Part shown: positions 1-13,953 of the stretch, one piece after another
Position numbering within the stretch: the stretch's first letter is position 1
Layout of the letters: every line of letters begins with the position of its first letter
DNA from: Pempheris klunzingeri
Lineage: Eukaryota > Chordata > Actinopteri > Acropomatiformes > Pempheridae
DNA length: 64,000 nt
Direction: 5' to 3'
NCBI RefSeq assembly: GCF_042242105.1
Contig: NC_092022.1
Location: 9,110,001 to 9,174,000, forward strand
Translations under genes and position numbers: made by a program
Notes under the pieces: generated by a model
Databases searched by the model: none
Told to the model about the DNA's origin: nothing
Seen by the model: the letters and a program-made list of their open reading frames with translations, nothing else

Positions 1-149
1 TGCTCTCAGGACTCCACACAGGCTTTGTTATGGAGGTGCATATTCTTGCATTGGTTCCAGTACAGAAGTGGTTGGACTTCCCTCTGCCATGCGACCTCTG
101 CCGATAATAAACGGGAAAGAGGAACGGAGGGAGAAGGGGGAGGGGAGAT

Positions 150-265
150 TGGTGGCTGCCTTGGCAACCGCTCTCCTTTCTGCAACTGCGCGCTTCTGAT
201 TAGCTGGAAATGTAGTAGTGTGCACGGCTGTGCATTATAAAGCGCACTCTGCCTCCATCAGTTCT
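150..265 (+). promoter_or_regulatory. Possible TATA-type promoter with an RFX-like X-box
   Basis: A TATAAA box lies at 236-241 in a locally GC-richer stretch. About 70 bases upstream, at 155-168, GCTGCCTTGGCAAC resembles the RFX X-box (GTTGCCATGGCAAC) with two differences. A purine-rich GGAGGG stretch lies just before it. If active on this strand, transcription would start near 265-270. No convincing coding exon follows: the first ATG, at about 343, opens into poly-T with no recognisable protein. It could serve a noncoding RNA, a gene whose coding exons lie elsewhere, or nothing. This is motif reading only. Confidence 0.25.
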
Positions 266-3200
266 TCATAAAGGCTTCCATTCGGTTTATTGTGCCAAGG
301 CGGATGGGAGAAGGTTGCACAGAGTCTCTCTGTAGTTTGACCATGTTTTTTTTTTCTTTAAATGTATATTTATTTTTCATTTGCATGGCTACGACCTGCT
401 CCTGCTGTGTTTAACGCCAACATTATATAAAACCTGGCCTAAAGCAGTGGGCAAAATTCACTTGGTCAGGGTTCTGTAGTCCACTGTAAAGCCTACAAAT
501 AGGTTAGGGCAGAGGAAACACAACTCTCTGAGATATTTTCATTCTTACAAAGTCAAGTATTTAATAGAGTTCAATCTGCTTTTTAAAATTTGAAGTCAAC
601 TTTAACAGCAGTAAAGTTGTTTTTCACTCTGCTTGTGCTTGCATTTCACGTTTTAGTGATATTTTGATTAAAAGAAGTGCAAAAAAAAAACAACAAAACA
701 AAAGAGCCCAGAACAAAGTAAAAACACCCTCAGCAATGCAAAGCCCACTTTTAACAGTGAGCACTTTCAAAAGTGTGTAATATATAGTATGTTCAGAGTG
801 GAATATGTAGGAGGAGGTTTAATCTTGTATTGCCATACAGTTGCAAATGTGTGTGGAGAGAAGCAGCGGCTGTGAGAGCTGCCTCTGACAGCTCACTGAA
901 TGTGATGGATAGCACACCCTTGCCCTGTGATGTGCATGCACATTTGATGTTGAAATGGCCTATCCATGGGACCATTGTCTTTCAATCATGTCAAGGCAAA
1001 GTACAGAACAGAGCACATTTTCTGCTGCCTGGCGTTATTACTATGCCACAGTTTACAGCACAATCCATACACCCTGCCTGCACAGAAATGTTCTTTATTC
1101 TCCCCATGCTGCTCTGTTTAAAGATGCCTAATTTGATCTGTTTTCAGGATGCATCAGCATTAAAAGAGCGCTAATATATCCCCTTTATCACTCCTTAACA
1201 GTGTTGCAGGCAGGCATTCATTAGGTGAACCTGGATGTGAATAGAGGAACATGTAACACTAAGAAGGGTACAATTGTTTTCACACAAACCATGACAGCAG
1301 CATCTGCCCACTGCTGCGGCTCTTATGTTTCCAACCTTCAGAAATTTAAAAAGCTGGTCATTATTTCAGCAGGTCTATTATGTTACAGTGCAACCTCTTT
1401 ATTTTACAGAGTGGGCCTTTCGCTGGTAGGCACAGCCACTGCCACTCTCCCCTGCCCAGCACACAGAGGGTTAACCACATGGCTTGGTGCCATGGCTTCA
1501 TGGGAATGGAATGTGGAGTGCTGTGTGTGCAGGGCTCCTTTCCCAGCATCCCTCACTGCCCAGGCGCATGCTAATGATCAGTATTATTGAAGCACAATTG
1601 ATGGGCTAGCAACCAAACAAGAGAAACTAATTACTACTAAGGCTTTATTGTCCTTTAATTACTGAAGCTCTATGGCAATTAGTGCTGCACAAAGACACAG
1701 CCCTACTTTAATCTCAAATAAAATGTGAAGCAGATGAAAAAATTTGGAAGATGAAAGGTAGATAAGATAATTTGGCTGTCAGTTCGTCCTGCAGAAATGA
1801 CGGCTGATTTGAGTAAAGTGTGGGAGAACAAAAGAAGTGCTGAGGGTTGTGCTAGTTTAAACCGAAAATCATCTCAAAACAGGAATGAGCATGTGATATT
1901 TCTGTGACCTTGGAAAGCTGAATTAAAAAAATAAATGCTTAACACAGTTTTTCCAAAGTTGCAGCAGAAAACCAAGCCTCCAGTTTGTGATGTCATTACC
2001 TGACCACTTACAATGAAGAACGGCGACTTTGCAGATTGTTTAACAGCCACCCTCATTATTTAATGTTGGTGATTTAACTGTGTCATTGTTTTTCCATGGA
2101 GCAGTTATATCCTCCACACTGAAAATTAAACACAGTCTCGCATTATTAGAGTTCTGGTGCTTTGAGCAGTGGCTGGATGGACCCTCTGAACCCAGTACAA
2201 GTTTAAAAATTCAGCTTTGAAAATATCACAACCTTTTAAAACATCCGTAGTCCTGATTTACACACCAATAAAGAAGTTTTATATCATTAAGTACAACATA
2301 GCTTAAAGTTAGATGTGCCCATGTACCACGAGCCTCTATGTATTTGTTCTGATATATTATTCTACTATTGAGGCTTCTTAAAGAGCTGCCTCACATAGCA
2401 CTATGCAAAATGAGGGAACTACATAATACTTTAGTCTAGGATAAAGTTTTGTGGGTGAAAATGTAGGTGATGTTCAAAAGAGATGCTTTTTTTTTTTTAA
2501 ATGTCTCCCTTGTGATGAAGTTATGCCAAACTTGTTTATATTTTCAAGTTTCAGGCTGCCAACTGTTCGTCTTTGTGTATTAGAAACTCAGTCAGCCACT
2601 TTATTGAAAATAAAATACGGTTTTTATCAGTTGTATTTTGAATGCATATATTTATGATTGCAGATATGGAACCTGCCTTCCACAAAAAAAAAGTAAAGTG
2701 ACTGCCGGTATATCCAGCATATCATGTAGGATTGAAGCTCTCCTTTAGAATCAAGGGAATGTTAAAAGAAATGAAAATTAGTTTCTGAGTTATGTTTTTG
2801 GACATGTCGACAGAAGATTTGAATAACAGCAGTTGACTTGCTTTGTCCTCAAGCTTCTGCCAAATCAGTGTTAGTTCCTGTCATAAACATGACACACCCA
2901 CAGAGGTGCAGGACACGTTGTACTTTTACTGTCTAGCATTTAGCACAGTTTGAACTCTCCGTGCAAACTGTAATGACTAAGGGCCGCTACGTTAAGGTAT
3001 GTGCTAATGAAACCATGAGGTTAAACTCTGCCTGTCTATGTTGCTCTCATTCAATGAATTCTAAAGACACATAGTCTTCCCCAAAATCATCCGAGAATAG
3101 TCTGCCATTCATTTGATATATGAATTTATGTTACAACATAGATTACAATTACAATGCAATTTACAATAATTTACAATACAAAGTATCTGCACCACATTTG

Positions 3201-6200
3201 TTTGTTGTTCAGGTTATTAGAATACACACATTCCTGCGATTCCATTGTCTTAGTTTTATGTCACCACTACATTGTGTTGTATAAATAACATCTTGAACAG
3301 TGTGTCCCAGTGAGTTCTGTTTATTGCTAATCCTGCACTACCTGTCTGTTGTACCTGTAGCTGTCTCGCAGTAATGAGCTGTACAGTAAGCCTGCAGGGC
3401 ATTCAGAGCTGAAATCACCGTGGGGCCAAGAGATAAATGTCAAAGATTGGTCATTTACTGAGAATCAACATTCATTTATGGAGAATGATCTCGTTAAACA
3501 TCAGTAGACTGGCTTCACTTCCCCCCTTTGAATGTGGTATGAAGTAAAAATATGAGCACTAAGTTAGAATAATTGTTTTGGGATGTGGGTAAAGGCGTAA
3601 GTGGGGACATCTCAGGACTTCCAAAAACAAAGATTTTAAATCTAACCATCACCTGAGGGAAACTTGGGGGCATTTTTCCTGCCCCGCATGCTGACCTTTG
3701 ACCCCCGTGCCAGGTCACAGTGACCCCGCTTCTTTCAGCAGGGCATGGGAACCCGCAGTGTGTCCTGAGTGTGTCAACAATCTGTTCCAAGAGCACAAAC
3801 AGCAGTTAAGATAATGATTCATTCAGTTGAGGACAAAAGAATGAGTTGTAATTTTCCATCTATTGTGAATGTCATTTTAACTGTGGAAACATACAGAGTG
3901 AAACACAAACCAGCCTCTCCTACTCTCCTCATTTCTATTGGAATAGATCCTATAATGTCCTCAATGCAGCTCAGCAGACAAGGAGGTCATGACCTAGTTT
4001 CCCCAGAGGTCAGCTCCCATACTCTGTTGCAGGACTATAAGCCTCTGATATCTGAACCACTAAAAGATTATGTCCATGTGTGGTTTTTTCTTGATTTATT
4101 CCATACATGGAAAATGCTGACTCCCCAACAGAAGTCAGATACAGTACGCCTGTAAATCTGAGCTTGTAGTGAAGAAAAAACGCTGGGATATTATTTGACT
4201 GACATCATGTCCTCATTGTGTCATCCACCTTGCAAATTACCCTGAAGCATAATTAAGGAAAATCACCACAGGGCTTACATGCATTGACTCTTGATTTGGT
4301 AAAGAGAGACGTGTATACTTTTCCCCTCTGCATGAGGGGCTGCAGGAAGACAGAGAAGCTCAGTGAAAAAGAGAGCACACTTGTCAGTCTGACCACGTTT
4401 CATTTAGCACTTCATTTCAAGTAAATTCTAGAGACTCTTCTAATTGCCTATAGCATTTCAGCTCTCATTTGGGGAAGAATTCATTGCGGTCTGCAGGAGC
4501 TTAGCTCAGTGTTTTCATATCATTAAAAAGGCCAATATTTGCACACGGTGATAATGTCAAGTGAGTAAAAGTTTCATACTTTTGAACACTGTATAAAAAA
4601 AGAGTGTTGTTTTGATTGTCAGTGTTTGGTATGCATGATCAAAACAAGTTGATAACATTTGCTCTGGATTTTTATTTATTTATTTTTTTTTGCATTTGGA
4701 CGGAATTTATCTCATGCATATGACTGAGTGCATGTTTTGTGCAAATGTCAGAAAACAGGACCTATTCTTATTTCTACTCGACGACACACATGGCATCATT
4801 TGCCAGTGAAAATTGTTTGTCATTCGAGCGGAGGAATTGTGACTCATTCCTATATAAAGAAATTCAAGCATCCAATCATGGTTCCTTTCAGATGAGCAAT
4901 TAGGATTCTTTTTGAGTAGCTCAAATTATAGATGTTTCTACCAAGTGGGGAAAAAAAGAAAAGAGAAAAAAAATGAGGCTAATTTGAATTCAGGCATCTT
5001 TTTTAATGTGACCTAACAGCAATAACAACCATTAGATGCATTTTATTTTCCAGTGACTGCACATTTTGGAATTTATTTGGTCAGAAGTCAACGTTTTATT
5101 TTTGTGTAATCCTTTTTCAGAAGCTGTTAACCTTCACCGCTTTGCAGTAAACTGATGCTAAAATCCTGTACTTATGCAGATCTGTAGATATGATATGAGC
5201 ATCGCTTTCTGTACAAAACACCCCATTTTCGCTCTCTGTTGATGTCAAGACATGCAGATCATATGTAATCTCTATCATGCATGGTGGTGAAACAATGCTT
5301 TTGCTTCTCATGTTCCATCCACTGTTTAAATGAGGCATACTTGATCTTTATCTGGGTTGAAGGATGATGCCTGCATTGGCCTCTATCCAGGTCCTGCAGG
5401 CTGTGAAATCAGAAGACAGACACGATAAATTTATTGGAGACATTAAAACGCTTTGCATACCCTCATTTCTGTGGATGCACACTGTAAGTTGTGCTGTATA
5501 TACGCATGCTGGATGTTAAAATTGTATTTCACAGTAAATACATATTATTCATTGGGCGATAAACAGTATTTTACTCTAACATTATCTACAATCAAGCATA
5601 CAGGATGTTGACATCTCACAAATAATATCATGTGATCATTTGTTTAAACCCCGCCCCAAACAGCAATTGTCCAATCAGCTTAGCAACCATATCTAAGCAC
5701 AACAGGCTCTGTTCTGCTCTTATTTGAATTTGGGGAAGTTTGCACTTCAGCAAACCCCAACCGACTCTTATCACACCTCTAATACTAAGGCTAACTAGCT
5801 GTACGCTGCAATACAAGAATATTCTGTTCCCTTGTTTCCATGTCTTCTTCATTGACCATTAAGTGGTGAGAATGCTGATTCTGCCCAAGACACGCAGCTT
5901 ACGCCTCAGAACAGAGAGCATATTCAAGTCACCTTTTAAAGGGTTCTCATTTTAAGACAAGTCCAGTGGAAACTTTAGAAAGTCAGTCAGAGACTGTGTT
6001 TAAACCAACTACGGCAGCTAATGTTAACTTACGTTAGCTAGCTAAAGATAGTAAAGATAATCAGCAGGTGTCATTTCAGACAACCAGATCAGCGCTGAAA
6101 ATCAAGAATCCGTTGCTCAAAAAAACTATACAAATTCGGAGTAGTAAAACTGAAACTAGCATCACAGTAAACTGTATATGAGCCACGCCAGAAAATAAAG

Positions 6201-8073
6201 CTCAGTTACTAAGAAGGGCGGGACTGATCAGTCAGTTATCAAACAAACTGGTTAAAGAAGAACTGATTCTGTAATTTGGGGTAAAATATTCCCTTATTCT
6301 GATAGATTAAGCATCTTGAGCAAGGCCTCATTTTAAGAAAAGTATTTTGTCTGTCAAATTCCCAGTAAAAGTAAAAACCCACAACTAAATGGCCTCTCCA
6401 GATGTATCAGACTTACTGAACTTTGACGAAAAAGAACTGAAAGGAAGCTTTTGTCCAACAGGCAGTTAAGTAAAGAATGAAATAAGTATTCTCACAATTC
6501 AAGGCTATGTTCCTAATGCCTTCTCACCTTGGCTTTATAAAGGGACAAATCATATTATTGTATCAGTCTACAAGTGGAATTCACACGGTGAGAAATGCCA
6601 GTGATTACAAGATATGCGGAAAAAAATGTGTTTCATGGTCAAATTCCTGTAAAAACCGAACTGCTCATTTTCATGTTTGTAATTTTCCACCAAGTGAGCA
6701 TTGTGTCATTGTATAATGACGTAAATTAAGCAATCCAAGCTTTGTGGTGCACTGCATGCTCTTCTTTGCAGCGCAGTAGTGCACTGTGCATTTGAGAGTT
6801 AGTCGACGTAGACTCTATTTTCCGTCCTTCAGTGTTGATTTCTTGATAATCCACACCTTTCCTCTTGCCTGGCATTAAACAGCTTTGAAATGGATGGTTA
6901 TGCAGTTTGACCTATTGCAGAGAAAGTGTTTGTTGGGAGGCCTTAGTGCCTTATAATGTATAAGCACACTTAGTGCTGATGGTTTGGACCTCTATCAGTC
7001 TGGGAGGAGTGGCATTGTTGCAGGATGGATCCCTTGAGAGATTGGAGATTAGTTTTATCTATGCTACCTTGCAACAGGATGAGGATTTTCTCTAGGAGAC
7101 AGACAGAGTTGAGCTGAAGTCGATGTACTGTATGGGTCTCTGTGTTGGACATGACTGCCCGCATGAATAAAATATGGCTGTTGAAAATGCTGTTCAACAC
7201 TCTTTGGGAACAACAATATCCTTTTAAGAGTAATTTCACTTAGGCTGTGTGTCCTCGCTGTGTGTCCTCGCCAGCCTCACTCCCTTCTTTCCTCCTCTTT
7301 CACAGACACAAACAAACACACAGACTCACATTTTCAAGGGTGAGAGAATGCTACATTGCCATTACCAGTGAACACAGAGGCTAGGGGAAGAGAGAGGAAG
7401 GAGAGAAGGGGGAGGGATGGGATAAAATCCATCAGATTTGATGGCATGGTGATGTAGATAATGTTTTCTCTTTTCAGCTCAGCTCAGAGAAAAGAAGGCA
7501 GAACACAACCACTTTCACTCTCTCACACCCTCTGTTTTGAATGAAAGAGAGCACAATGTACCGACTTTGTGTGTCTAATATGTCTCTTTGTGCACAAACA
7601 CCGTGCCCTTTTACCTATCAGAGTGATTGCCCCACCATTATGAGATTTAATGGTAAAACACACATACTCTTAATGCTACTACACCACTCTGGCAGAGGAG
7701 CTGGGCTTATGGTCGACAGGAAAAAAGAACATAATTATCCAGTTTCTCATCTGTTTGCACAAATACGACAGAAAACCCCTCAAAAACCATGCAATGCTAC
7801 GGTAATTTGCCGCACAGAAACATTGGAAAACAAATGCGTTCAGGAAATGTAGATGGGTTTCTAAGGTCTGAAAGCCACAGCTGCTTGGCAAGCAGAAGCT
7901 GGCTCCTTTTGTCTTTTATCTTCTTCTGTAATGTGCACAGGTGCTGCTTAATTCAATTGGAGAACGTTGCCATGGTTTTACATTAATATATTTCCATGTT
8001 ACCATTACGACTGTTGTCATGGAGATGATAGGACCTATTTGAACTGAAAGCAGAGATGGTTTTATGGGGTATT
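266..8073. other. Intergenic DNA without recognisable genes
   Basis: I find no exon with good splice sites and a recognisable protein here. Open frames are short and low in information. The sequence is AT-rich with single-base runs. A stretch near 5,640-6,480, with GTTAGCTAGC-type words and two CGCCC/GGGCG blocks, looks like an old decayed repeat, but I could not define its ends. A homeobox-site-rich island at 1,567-1,690 is listed separately. Bases 7,243-7,272 contain a small tandem duplication of a GCTGTGTGTCCTC unit. Confidence 0.6.
1567..1690. promoter_or_regulatory. Possible conserved noncoding enhancer (TAAT-core cluster)
   Basis: Within about 125 bases there is an octamer-like ATGCTAAT (1,568-1,575), an ACAATTG Sox-like word (1,593-1,599), CTAATTAC (1,628-1,635), TTTAATTAC (1,654-1,662) and CAATTAG (1,677-1,683). 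This density of homeodomain, POU and Sox cores without simple repetition resembles vertebrate developmental enhancers. AT-rich DNA yields such motifs by chance, so this is a weak call without cross-species conservation. Confidence 0.25.
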
Positions 8074-8161
8074 GCTCTCTCTCTCTCTCGCTGTCTCTCT
8101 CTCTCTCTGTCTCTCTCTCTCTCTCTGTCTGTCTCTCTATCTTTCTATCTCTCTCTCTCTT
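8074..8161. repeat. (CT)n microsatellite
   Basis: Imperfect CT/TCTG dinucleotide tract of about 88 bp, interrupted by single G and A bases. Its translation gives a Leu/Ser repeat that should not be read as protein. Confidence 0.95.
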
Positions 8162-8228
8162 TTATTCGGTTGCTCCATGTCAAGTCACATGGTATGCAGC
8201 CAGATTTAAGGCTTGACTTCACTGTTCA

Positions 8229-8251
8229 CCCCCCCCCCCCCCCCCCCCCCC
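8229..8251. repeat. Poly-C run of 23 bases
   Basis: Uninterrupted run of 23 C followed by CT and eight T. Long poly-C runs recur in this window (41,170; 59,821; 62,488) and are prone to length error in sequencing. Confidence 0.95.
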
Positions 8252-9060
8252 TCTTTTTTTTGTACTGGTTCTAACTCAGTATTGCTGGAACAGTAGATGC
8301 ATTTCAATTGTACCTGGCAAACAACACATTCAGGGATGAAGCACAGTTCTTATTTGCTCATAACGGTGCTTTCAGAGCACTGTGTGCTTGATGCACAAAT
8401 CAAGTCTGGCATTGTGCAGAAGAATCATTCAAACATGTGACATTGAAAAGAATTTCCACTAATGTTCCCATTGACTTTTTTCATTACCATTGAACCCATG
8501 TTGATTGGATGTCTTTTGAATTCCCAGAGAAAATGGTTACAGAAGAAAATGAACAGGCTAATCAGGTACAAAGGTTGGACTGCACTGGAAATGGAATTTG
8601 CTCAAAATCAAAACAACTGTAAAATGCAGACATTTTTTTGAACATAGTCTACTACGAACATCTAATCGAGACACGGTTATTCCAATTAAAGTAATTGCAC
8701 ACTTTCATAAAATCAATACTGCTCCCTGGTACCGTAATTGCTTCTTTCAATCAATTTGATGCATTTTCTAGAACAAAAGGCAAAGCAGGGGTATTCAATT
8801 TACTCAAGCATACCAAAGTTGATGGAATGCTTGTATTGGCTATTAAGGCATTGGTTGTTTTCTTCTTCTTAAGGATGCCAGTGGAATATCTTGGGAGGCA
8901 AGTTCAAAGTCACCTTGTTATCTCTGAATTTTGTCTTCGATACCAACGTAACTCATTATATCTGCAATACCTTACTGTACCGTGCTGAAATGAGATTCAA
9001 AATGTATCACAATATGCAGTAACTTTGTTGGAATTGACCTTAGTTTCTGCTAATGAACAT

Positions 9061-9096
<36 letters not shown>

Positions 9097-9121
9097 AAAA
9101 TACACACACACACACACACAT
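9061..9121. repeat. (CA)n microsatellite
   Basis: Two CA arrays separated by a short CCCAAAATA interruption, together about 60 bp. Confidence 0.95.
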
Positions 9122-9397
9122 ACAGATGTACACACGCTGGTTGAAGGTCCAAACAAATATAGAGAAAATCTAACAAAAGCGGCCATGAGAAACTGGGCTA
9201 TTCTGACAGCTTTGATCCATCAGCAAACCGTGATGCAAAGCAAAGTCAAATGTGTCCTACTTTTCTTTGCATTAACTGAAATTTTCACACACTCAATATT
9301 GTAGGCTGCTCTCCACTCAGTACTGTTGTGAAATGAAATAACTTAGAATTAGAAATGGGTTACAGTCTGTATCATCTTCCTCTCACTCTATCTCAGT

Positions 9398-9439
9398 CAC
9401 ACACACACACAACTACAGACACACACAAACACACACACA
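9398..9439. repeat. Imperfect (CA)n microsatellite
   Basis: CA array broken by an ACTACAG segment and by AAAC, about 40 bp. It lies about 280 bases after a longer CA array. Confidence 0.9.
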
Positions 9440-10867
9440 GTACAGATAGACAGACAAACCCATGTTTAAGCCACCACAATTTTTTCCTTTTCTGCATTTC
9501 ATTCCTTTTTTTTTTATGATATGAAATTCTGGACTCGCAGCACAGCACCCAGCTTTCTGCTATTCTTATACAAACACAAAGTGACAAGATGGTTACTCTC
9601 TCTGCACACTGACAGTTCATTCCGGACTAGGAAAAATGTCAAAAATGTTTAGTCACGGCTGAGTGGACTTAATTACCGTCCTCTAGGCTGCCTCAGAACT
9701 CAGTGCCACTAATGGTCCCGAGCTACAGATAAAATTCCATTTACAAGAATGTTGCAGCCGCAAGATCTGATTTGGCCAATATGAAATATTTACATTGATG
9801 TAATTAAAGTGACAATGCTTATCACCCATTCTGCCCCCAAAAATAAGAAATTGGCCTGTTTAGATAAATATGAAAACAATGACTGATACTTTTAGCGTTT
9901 GTTGTGTCTGGGGATAATGGGAACAGTGTTATGATAAGTACTGATTTTGAGCTTTGTACATACAGATAATGTGGTTCTTAGCTAGGTTACATACAGCAGG
10001 TAAAACAAGCAACCTTTTTAGGAACCGAACTTCTTCCTGACATGACTATTTCATTTCCTGTGCCAAGTAAACATCTTTCTCCTTTAAAGGTACAATCTGT
10101 AATCTAAATCTAAACAAAAAAAGGAGAGCACCCCTGAAGTGCAAACACAGGACTGGGATCACTGCTATAACTTACAGGTGATTGAAAGATCTTTTAACAC
10201 ACACACACAGTAATAATAATAAACAACAATCAAACCAAACTTATCAAGGTTTGCTGGTGTTCTTCAAGGTTTAGTGATACTCAAAAACTACACCAAATGC
10301 TTGTTTTAGTCAAACTCTTCAATAATATTTGCAAATATAACTGCAGTTCATGAGATGAAAAAAGGATAGAATGAGCCTTTAACTGAGCCTTTAACCATCA
10401 CACAACAATATGTGTTTTTCTGACTTAATCCAAATAAATGCAGTATTTAATATCATAACTGACATCCTGCTCGGTCACATGTGGAGGGGCTACGTTGAAA
10501 TAGTGTGATTTGATTTATTCATGTTAACAGGGAAACTCAATCAAACAACATCAAAGGTTTATGGAAGTCTCTTAACCCAAACAAGACCCTGAGCAGAGAA
10601 CATTGGCCGGCTCATCTCTGCACACGGAAATGCAGGCAGAGTCATGGTATTACAGTAAAATAAGAAATGTGGTGGACCCATTTCATTAAGTCCTTCTCTG
10701 TTGTACGAAAGTGCACACTTTAGATAAAGCGTTGCACTCGTGGGAGCAGCATTACTGTAATGTGTACCTGCTGGGCTACTCAAGACTCCAGTGTATGAAA
10801 ATAGCCCTTCAGGGTCCCTATTCATGCATATTATTCCTATTTTTCAAATAACTTTTGCAGAGCTTAA

Positions 10868-10905
10868 ATCAGGTTGCCTCTCAAAGAGTTCAGAGGCAAC
10901 CTGAT
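10868..10905. repeat. Perfect 14-bp hairpin
   Basis: ATCAGGTTGCCTCT at 10,868-10,881 is followed after a 10-nt loop by its exact reverse complement at 10,892-10,905. There is no flanking pairing and no T-run that would suggest a terminator. The stem is too short for a typical pre-miRNA. It may be the centre of a decayed palindromic transposon. Confidence 0.85.
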
Positions 10906-11379
10906 CACCCAACTTGCGAAAAAAAAAAACACACAAAATTATATATCTAACCCTGAAGATGTTTTTAGTTTTATTTGCTTTTTAGATCTCTCTCTCTCTC
11001 TTTCTCTGCCTCCAATCTAGAGAAACATTTAAAGAAGTCATATTTGCAAAAATCACTTTCCTGAGCTTTTAACAGGGACTATATCTTACCCCTTTTCTAA
11101 CCTTTCTATCTTTCACATAGGAGGTGCCTCAAATAAAAACGGTTCCCGGGGGTGTTATGGATTAGTCTCCTTTTTTGTGTTTTTTTTATTATGCTGTGAG
11201 CACCACAAACAAAGTTCAGTCACCTCCACTGTATTAATGTAAAGAAACAGATATCCTACGTCTTAAAACACAGGCAAATAAGACAAAACAACATGTGTAC
11301 ATTAGTAATCATCTGAACACTTCCAAACTATAAGCATGGTGCCAGTGGAGGAGCTATAAGTAAGAATTTCCACTGCAGT

Positions 11380-11432
11380 CCCTCTAATAGTTGTTGAGAC
11401 ATTTCAGTGGACCAAAGCGGTGAGCTGGCCAA
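11380..11432 (+). repeat. Fragment of dispersed repeat family A
   Basis: The segment containing AATAGTTGTTGAGACATTTC and then GGACCAAAGCGGTG resembles the 3' part of the repeat at 54,225-54,870, which has TAGATGTTGAGATATT and GACCAAAGTGGCGGAC. This is a common teleost interspersed sequence, known to me from memory. Only the 3' portion is recognisable. Confidence 0.6.
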
Positions 11433-13629
11433 CCGTTAAACTGACACTGCCATCACTAACTCATCCACCCTTGAAAATCTATCCAATATCTACAGTATAT
11501 TCATATTTGCACGACATGATTTTTCATGGTAAAACACACAAGAAGCTACTGTTTTCATACTCATAGATGAGCTAATGTATGGCCCGTTGTGCCTCTCCTC
11601 CATCCTTCACATCCATCATGTGAAAATGAGTTCATATGCATCACTGCTAACATAATGGTCTTAAGAGGCTGAGAGAGAGGCTCACCTAACATGCAGGACG
11701 GCACAATAAAGAAGAACCCACTGACATTAATGAAAATGTATACCATTTAAAACTAGTAAAAGCAATGCCTGAGAGGAAGATGGAGCATTATTTATTAATA
11801 GTTAATGGCTAAGTGACTGGCTGCTGATGGCATGGGCTATTTTCATACCGACTCCATACACTTTGTGTTCTCTCCTTGTTGCCAAGTTTTTTGTCAAGGA
11901 AGGAAACTACACTATTGTGTTCTGCTGCTGACTGCCGTTGTTGGCTTTGTATCCAGAATCTTTGGATAATTACTGGCTTTTTCCAAGAAGGTTTAATGTG
12001 TGAAAAATGACTGTAGAATGCTGTTACATAAAGAAAAGTGCACAGCATAAAACAATGAGTGATTACAGATTATATCACAGATTATTTGATTACAGATTCA
12101 CAGATATATTTCACAGGTATTTTAGAATCTCTATGTGAGTGTGTGAGTGAGAACACAGTGTAAAATATTTTTGGGAAGATTAACATTTAACATTAACATT
12201 TAAAATTGCAATTGCAATAAGAGGTCTTAACTGATTTCTGCCTTTGTCTGGGGCCTCTGCAAGGATTGAGACAAAAATAAATTGATTATTATATACAAAA
12301 GTGCAAAACAGTTATTTTTTGGGATGTTAAATGTTAAAAAGGGTTTGAAACCAGCATACATGTTCACTGTTGTATTGCTGTTGCAACTGTTACAACTGTG
12401 CCTATTTCTCCTCAGCCCTAGTTTTACAAGTCCATATTTACCTCAGTAAGACTTAACATGCAAACACCCCACTGTGCACTGTCTTCATCCCCGTTCTCCC
12501 TCCCTCCCTGCGCTCCCTCTCCCTCATCTCCCTCAGCTTGTAACCTGAATTCAGTAGCGCAGTGGACCAATCGATCACAGGGAGTCCTTCTTTTTTTCAT
12601 CCTGGCAATTTTCCTCTGAGGAAAGGGGGAATCATGTGAGCTAACAGTGTGGAAAATCAATGCTCCACTGGCATAGAATAACTTGGAGTCTGGCTGGCAG
12701 AGAGCACTGGGCTTCGTGAGGCCAGTGCGAGTGATAAAGCCACCCCACGTCCCGTCTCTCATCCTGCACGATATGCAGCCGTTCCTGCCGAGCCACACTC
12801 ACTCTCAACAGTGGGTTAACAGTTTTATTCCCTAAATCCTGTGGATTCATAAGGTGTACACTTGAGCTGTGAGGTTGTGTGTACATAACGGGCTGTTTGA
12901 GTGTCTACTGTATGCATATTTGTGTATATGTGAGTGTTGTAAATGTAGCATATACAGTATGTATGCGCCACAGGGCTGTATCATGTATGCTAACATGTAA
13001 CCCACTCTGACCTGCCAGCGTTTAAGTCAATGCAAACTCATTCTGTGCAGCCACACATTGTTCAAAACCACAGAGCTCTATTTTTTTCAAATTCTAAAGT
13101 TTTTAAAGATGCAAAAGAGGTCATGCTGAATTTTGAGGAAATGCACATAAAAGTATGCATAAAACATTTAGAATATTTCCATTTGAAGGAAATGTAAAGC
13201 CATAAATGCATTTGATTTGAATGTTTCTCACAGTGTAAACACCATATAGCTTGAATGAAGACTTGGAAGAAGCCAGTACTGCCAGACAGTGCTGGATCAG
13301 AGGATATTTTTTAATCTTGAATAAACTCAAGGGAAAATAAAAAGGGCAAACTGGATATCGAGGTCATGCGAGGTGTTTTAAAGGATTCCCAGTGTATTTA
13401 ACTCGAATAATCCACCATCTAGATTGTAGAGTGACACATAGACACTTTCATGCCACAAGTAAGGCAGTAAGCTTGTGTATGTATTAGGTTTAGGCACATG
13501 CAACACTGCAGGAAAACAGTGCTTCGGTGTGTGAAATAGGTTTCATAATCAACAAGAAACTGGTTGACACACTGTCATCTCTCATAACAGTACTGTCACA
13601 GGTACACCACAATGTGTGCTTGTCTGCAT

Positions 13630-13631
<2 letters not shown>

Positions 13632-13679
<48 letters not shown>
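13632..13679. repeat. (GT)24 microsatellite
   Basis: Uninterrupted GT dinucleotide array of about 48 bp. Its pure structure suggests it is polymorphic. Confidence 0.97.
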
Positions 13680-13682
<3 letters not shown>

Positions 13683-13853
13683 CTTTCAATGGAATGCCAT
13701 CCCTTCTTCAACACCACCCACACTGACCCAGACAGTCTCAAATCTGCTGATGTTGCTTTCAGTAAAGTTTCTTCTTTCAGAAGTGCACCAAGGGAGAGGG
13801 AAAGATAAACAACTTCAAATACTGAAGATACGAGAATATTCCAAAGTAAGCAA

Positions 13854-13953
<100 letters not shown>

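Larger units (their letters stand above)
8252..13631. other. Intergenic DNA with simple repeats and short repeat fragments
   Basis: No gene found. The minus-strand open frame of about 124 codons near 12.4-12.8 kb has no recognisable motif and biased composition, so I do not call it. Simple repeats, a hairpin at 10,868 and a dispersed-repeat fragment at 11,380 are annotated separately. Bases 9,730-9,830 are AT-rich with TAATTA-type words and could be regulatory, but support is weak. Confidence 0.6.

Noticed and set aside
12424..12798. 124-codon minus-strand open frame
   Set aside because: No recognisable domain, no splice partners, and composition follows a local CT-rich stretch.
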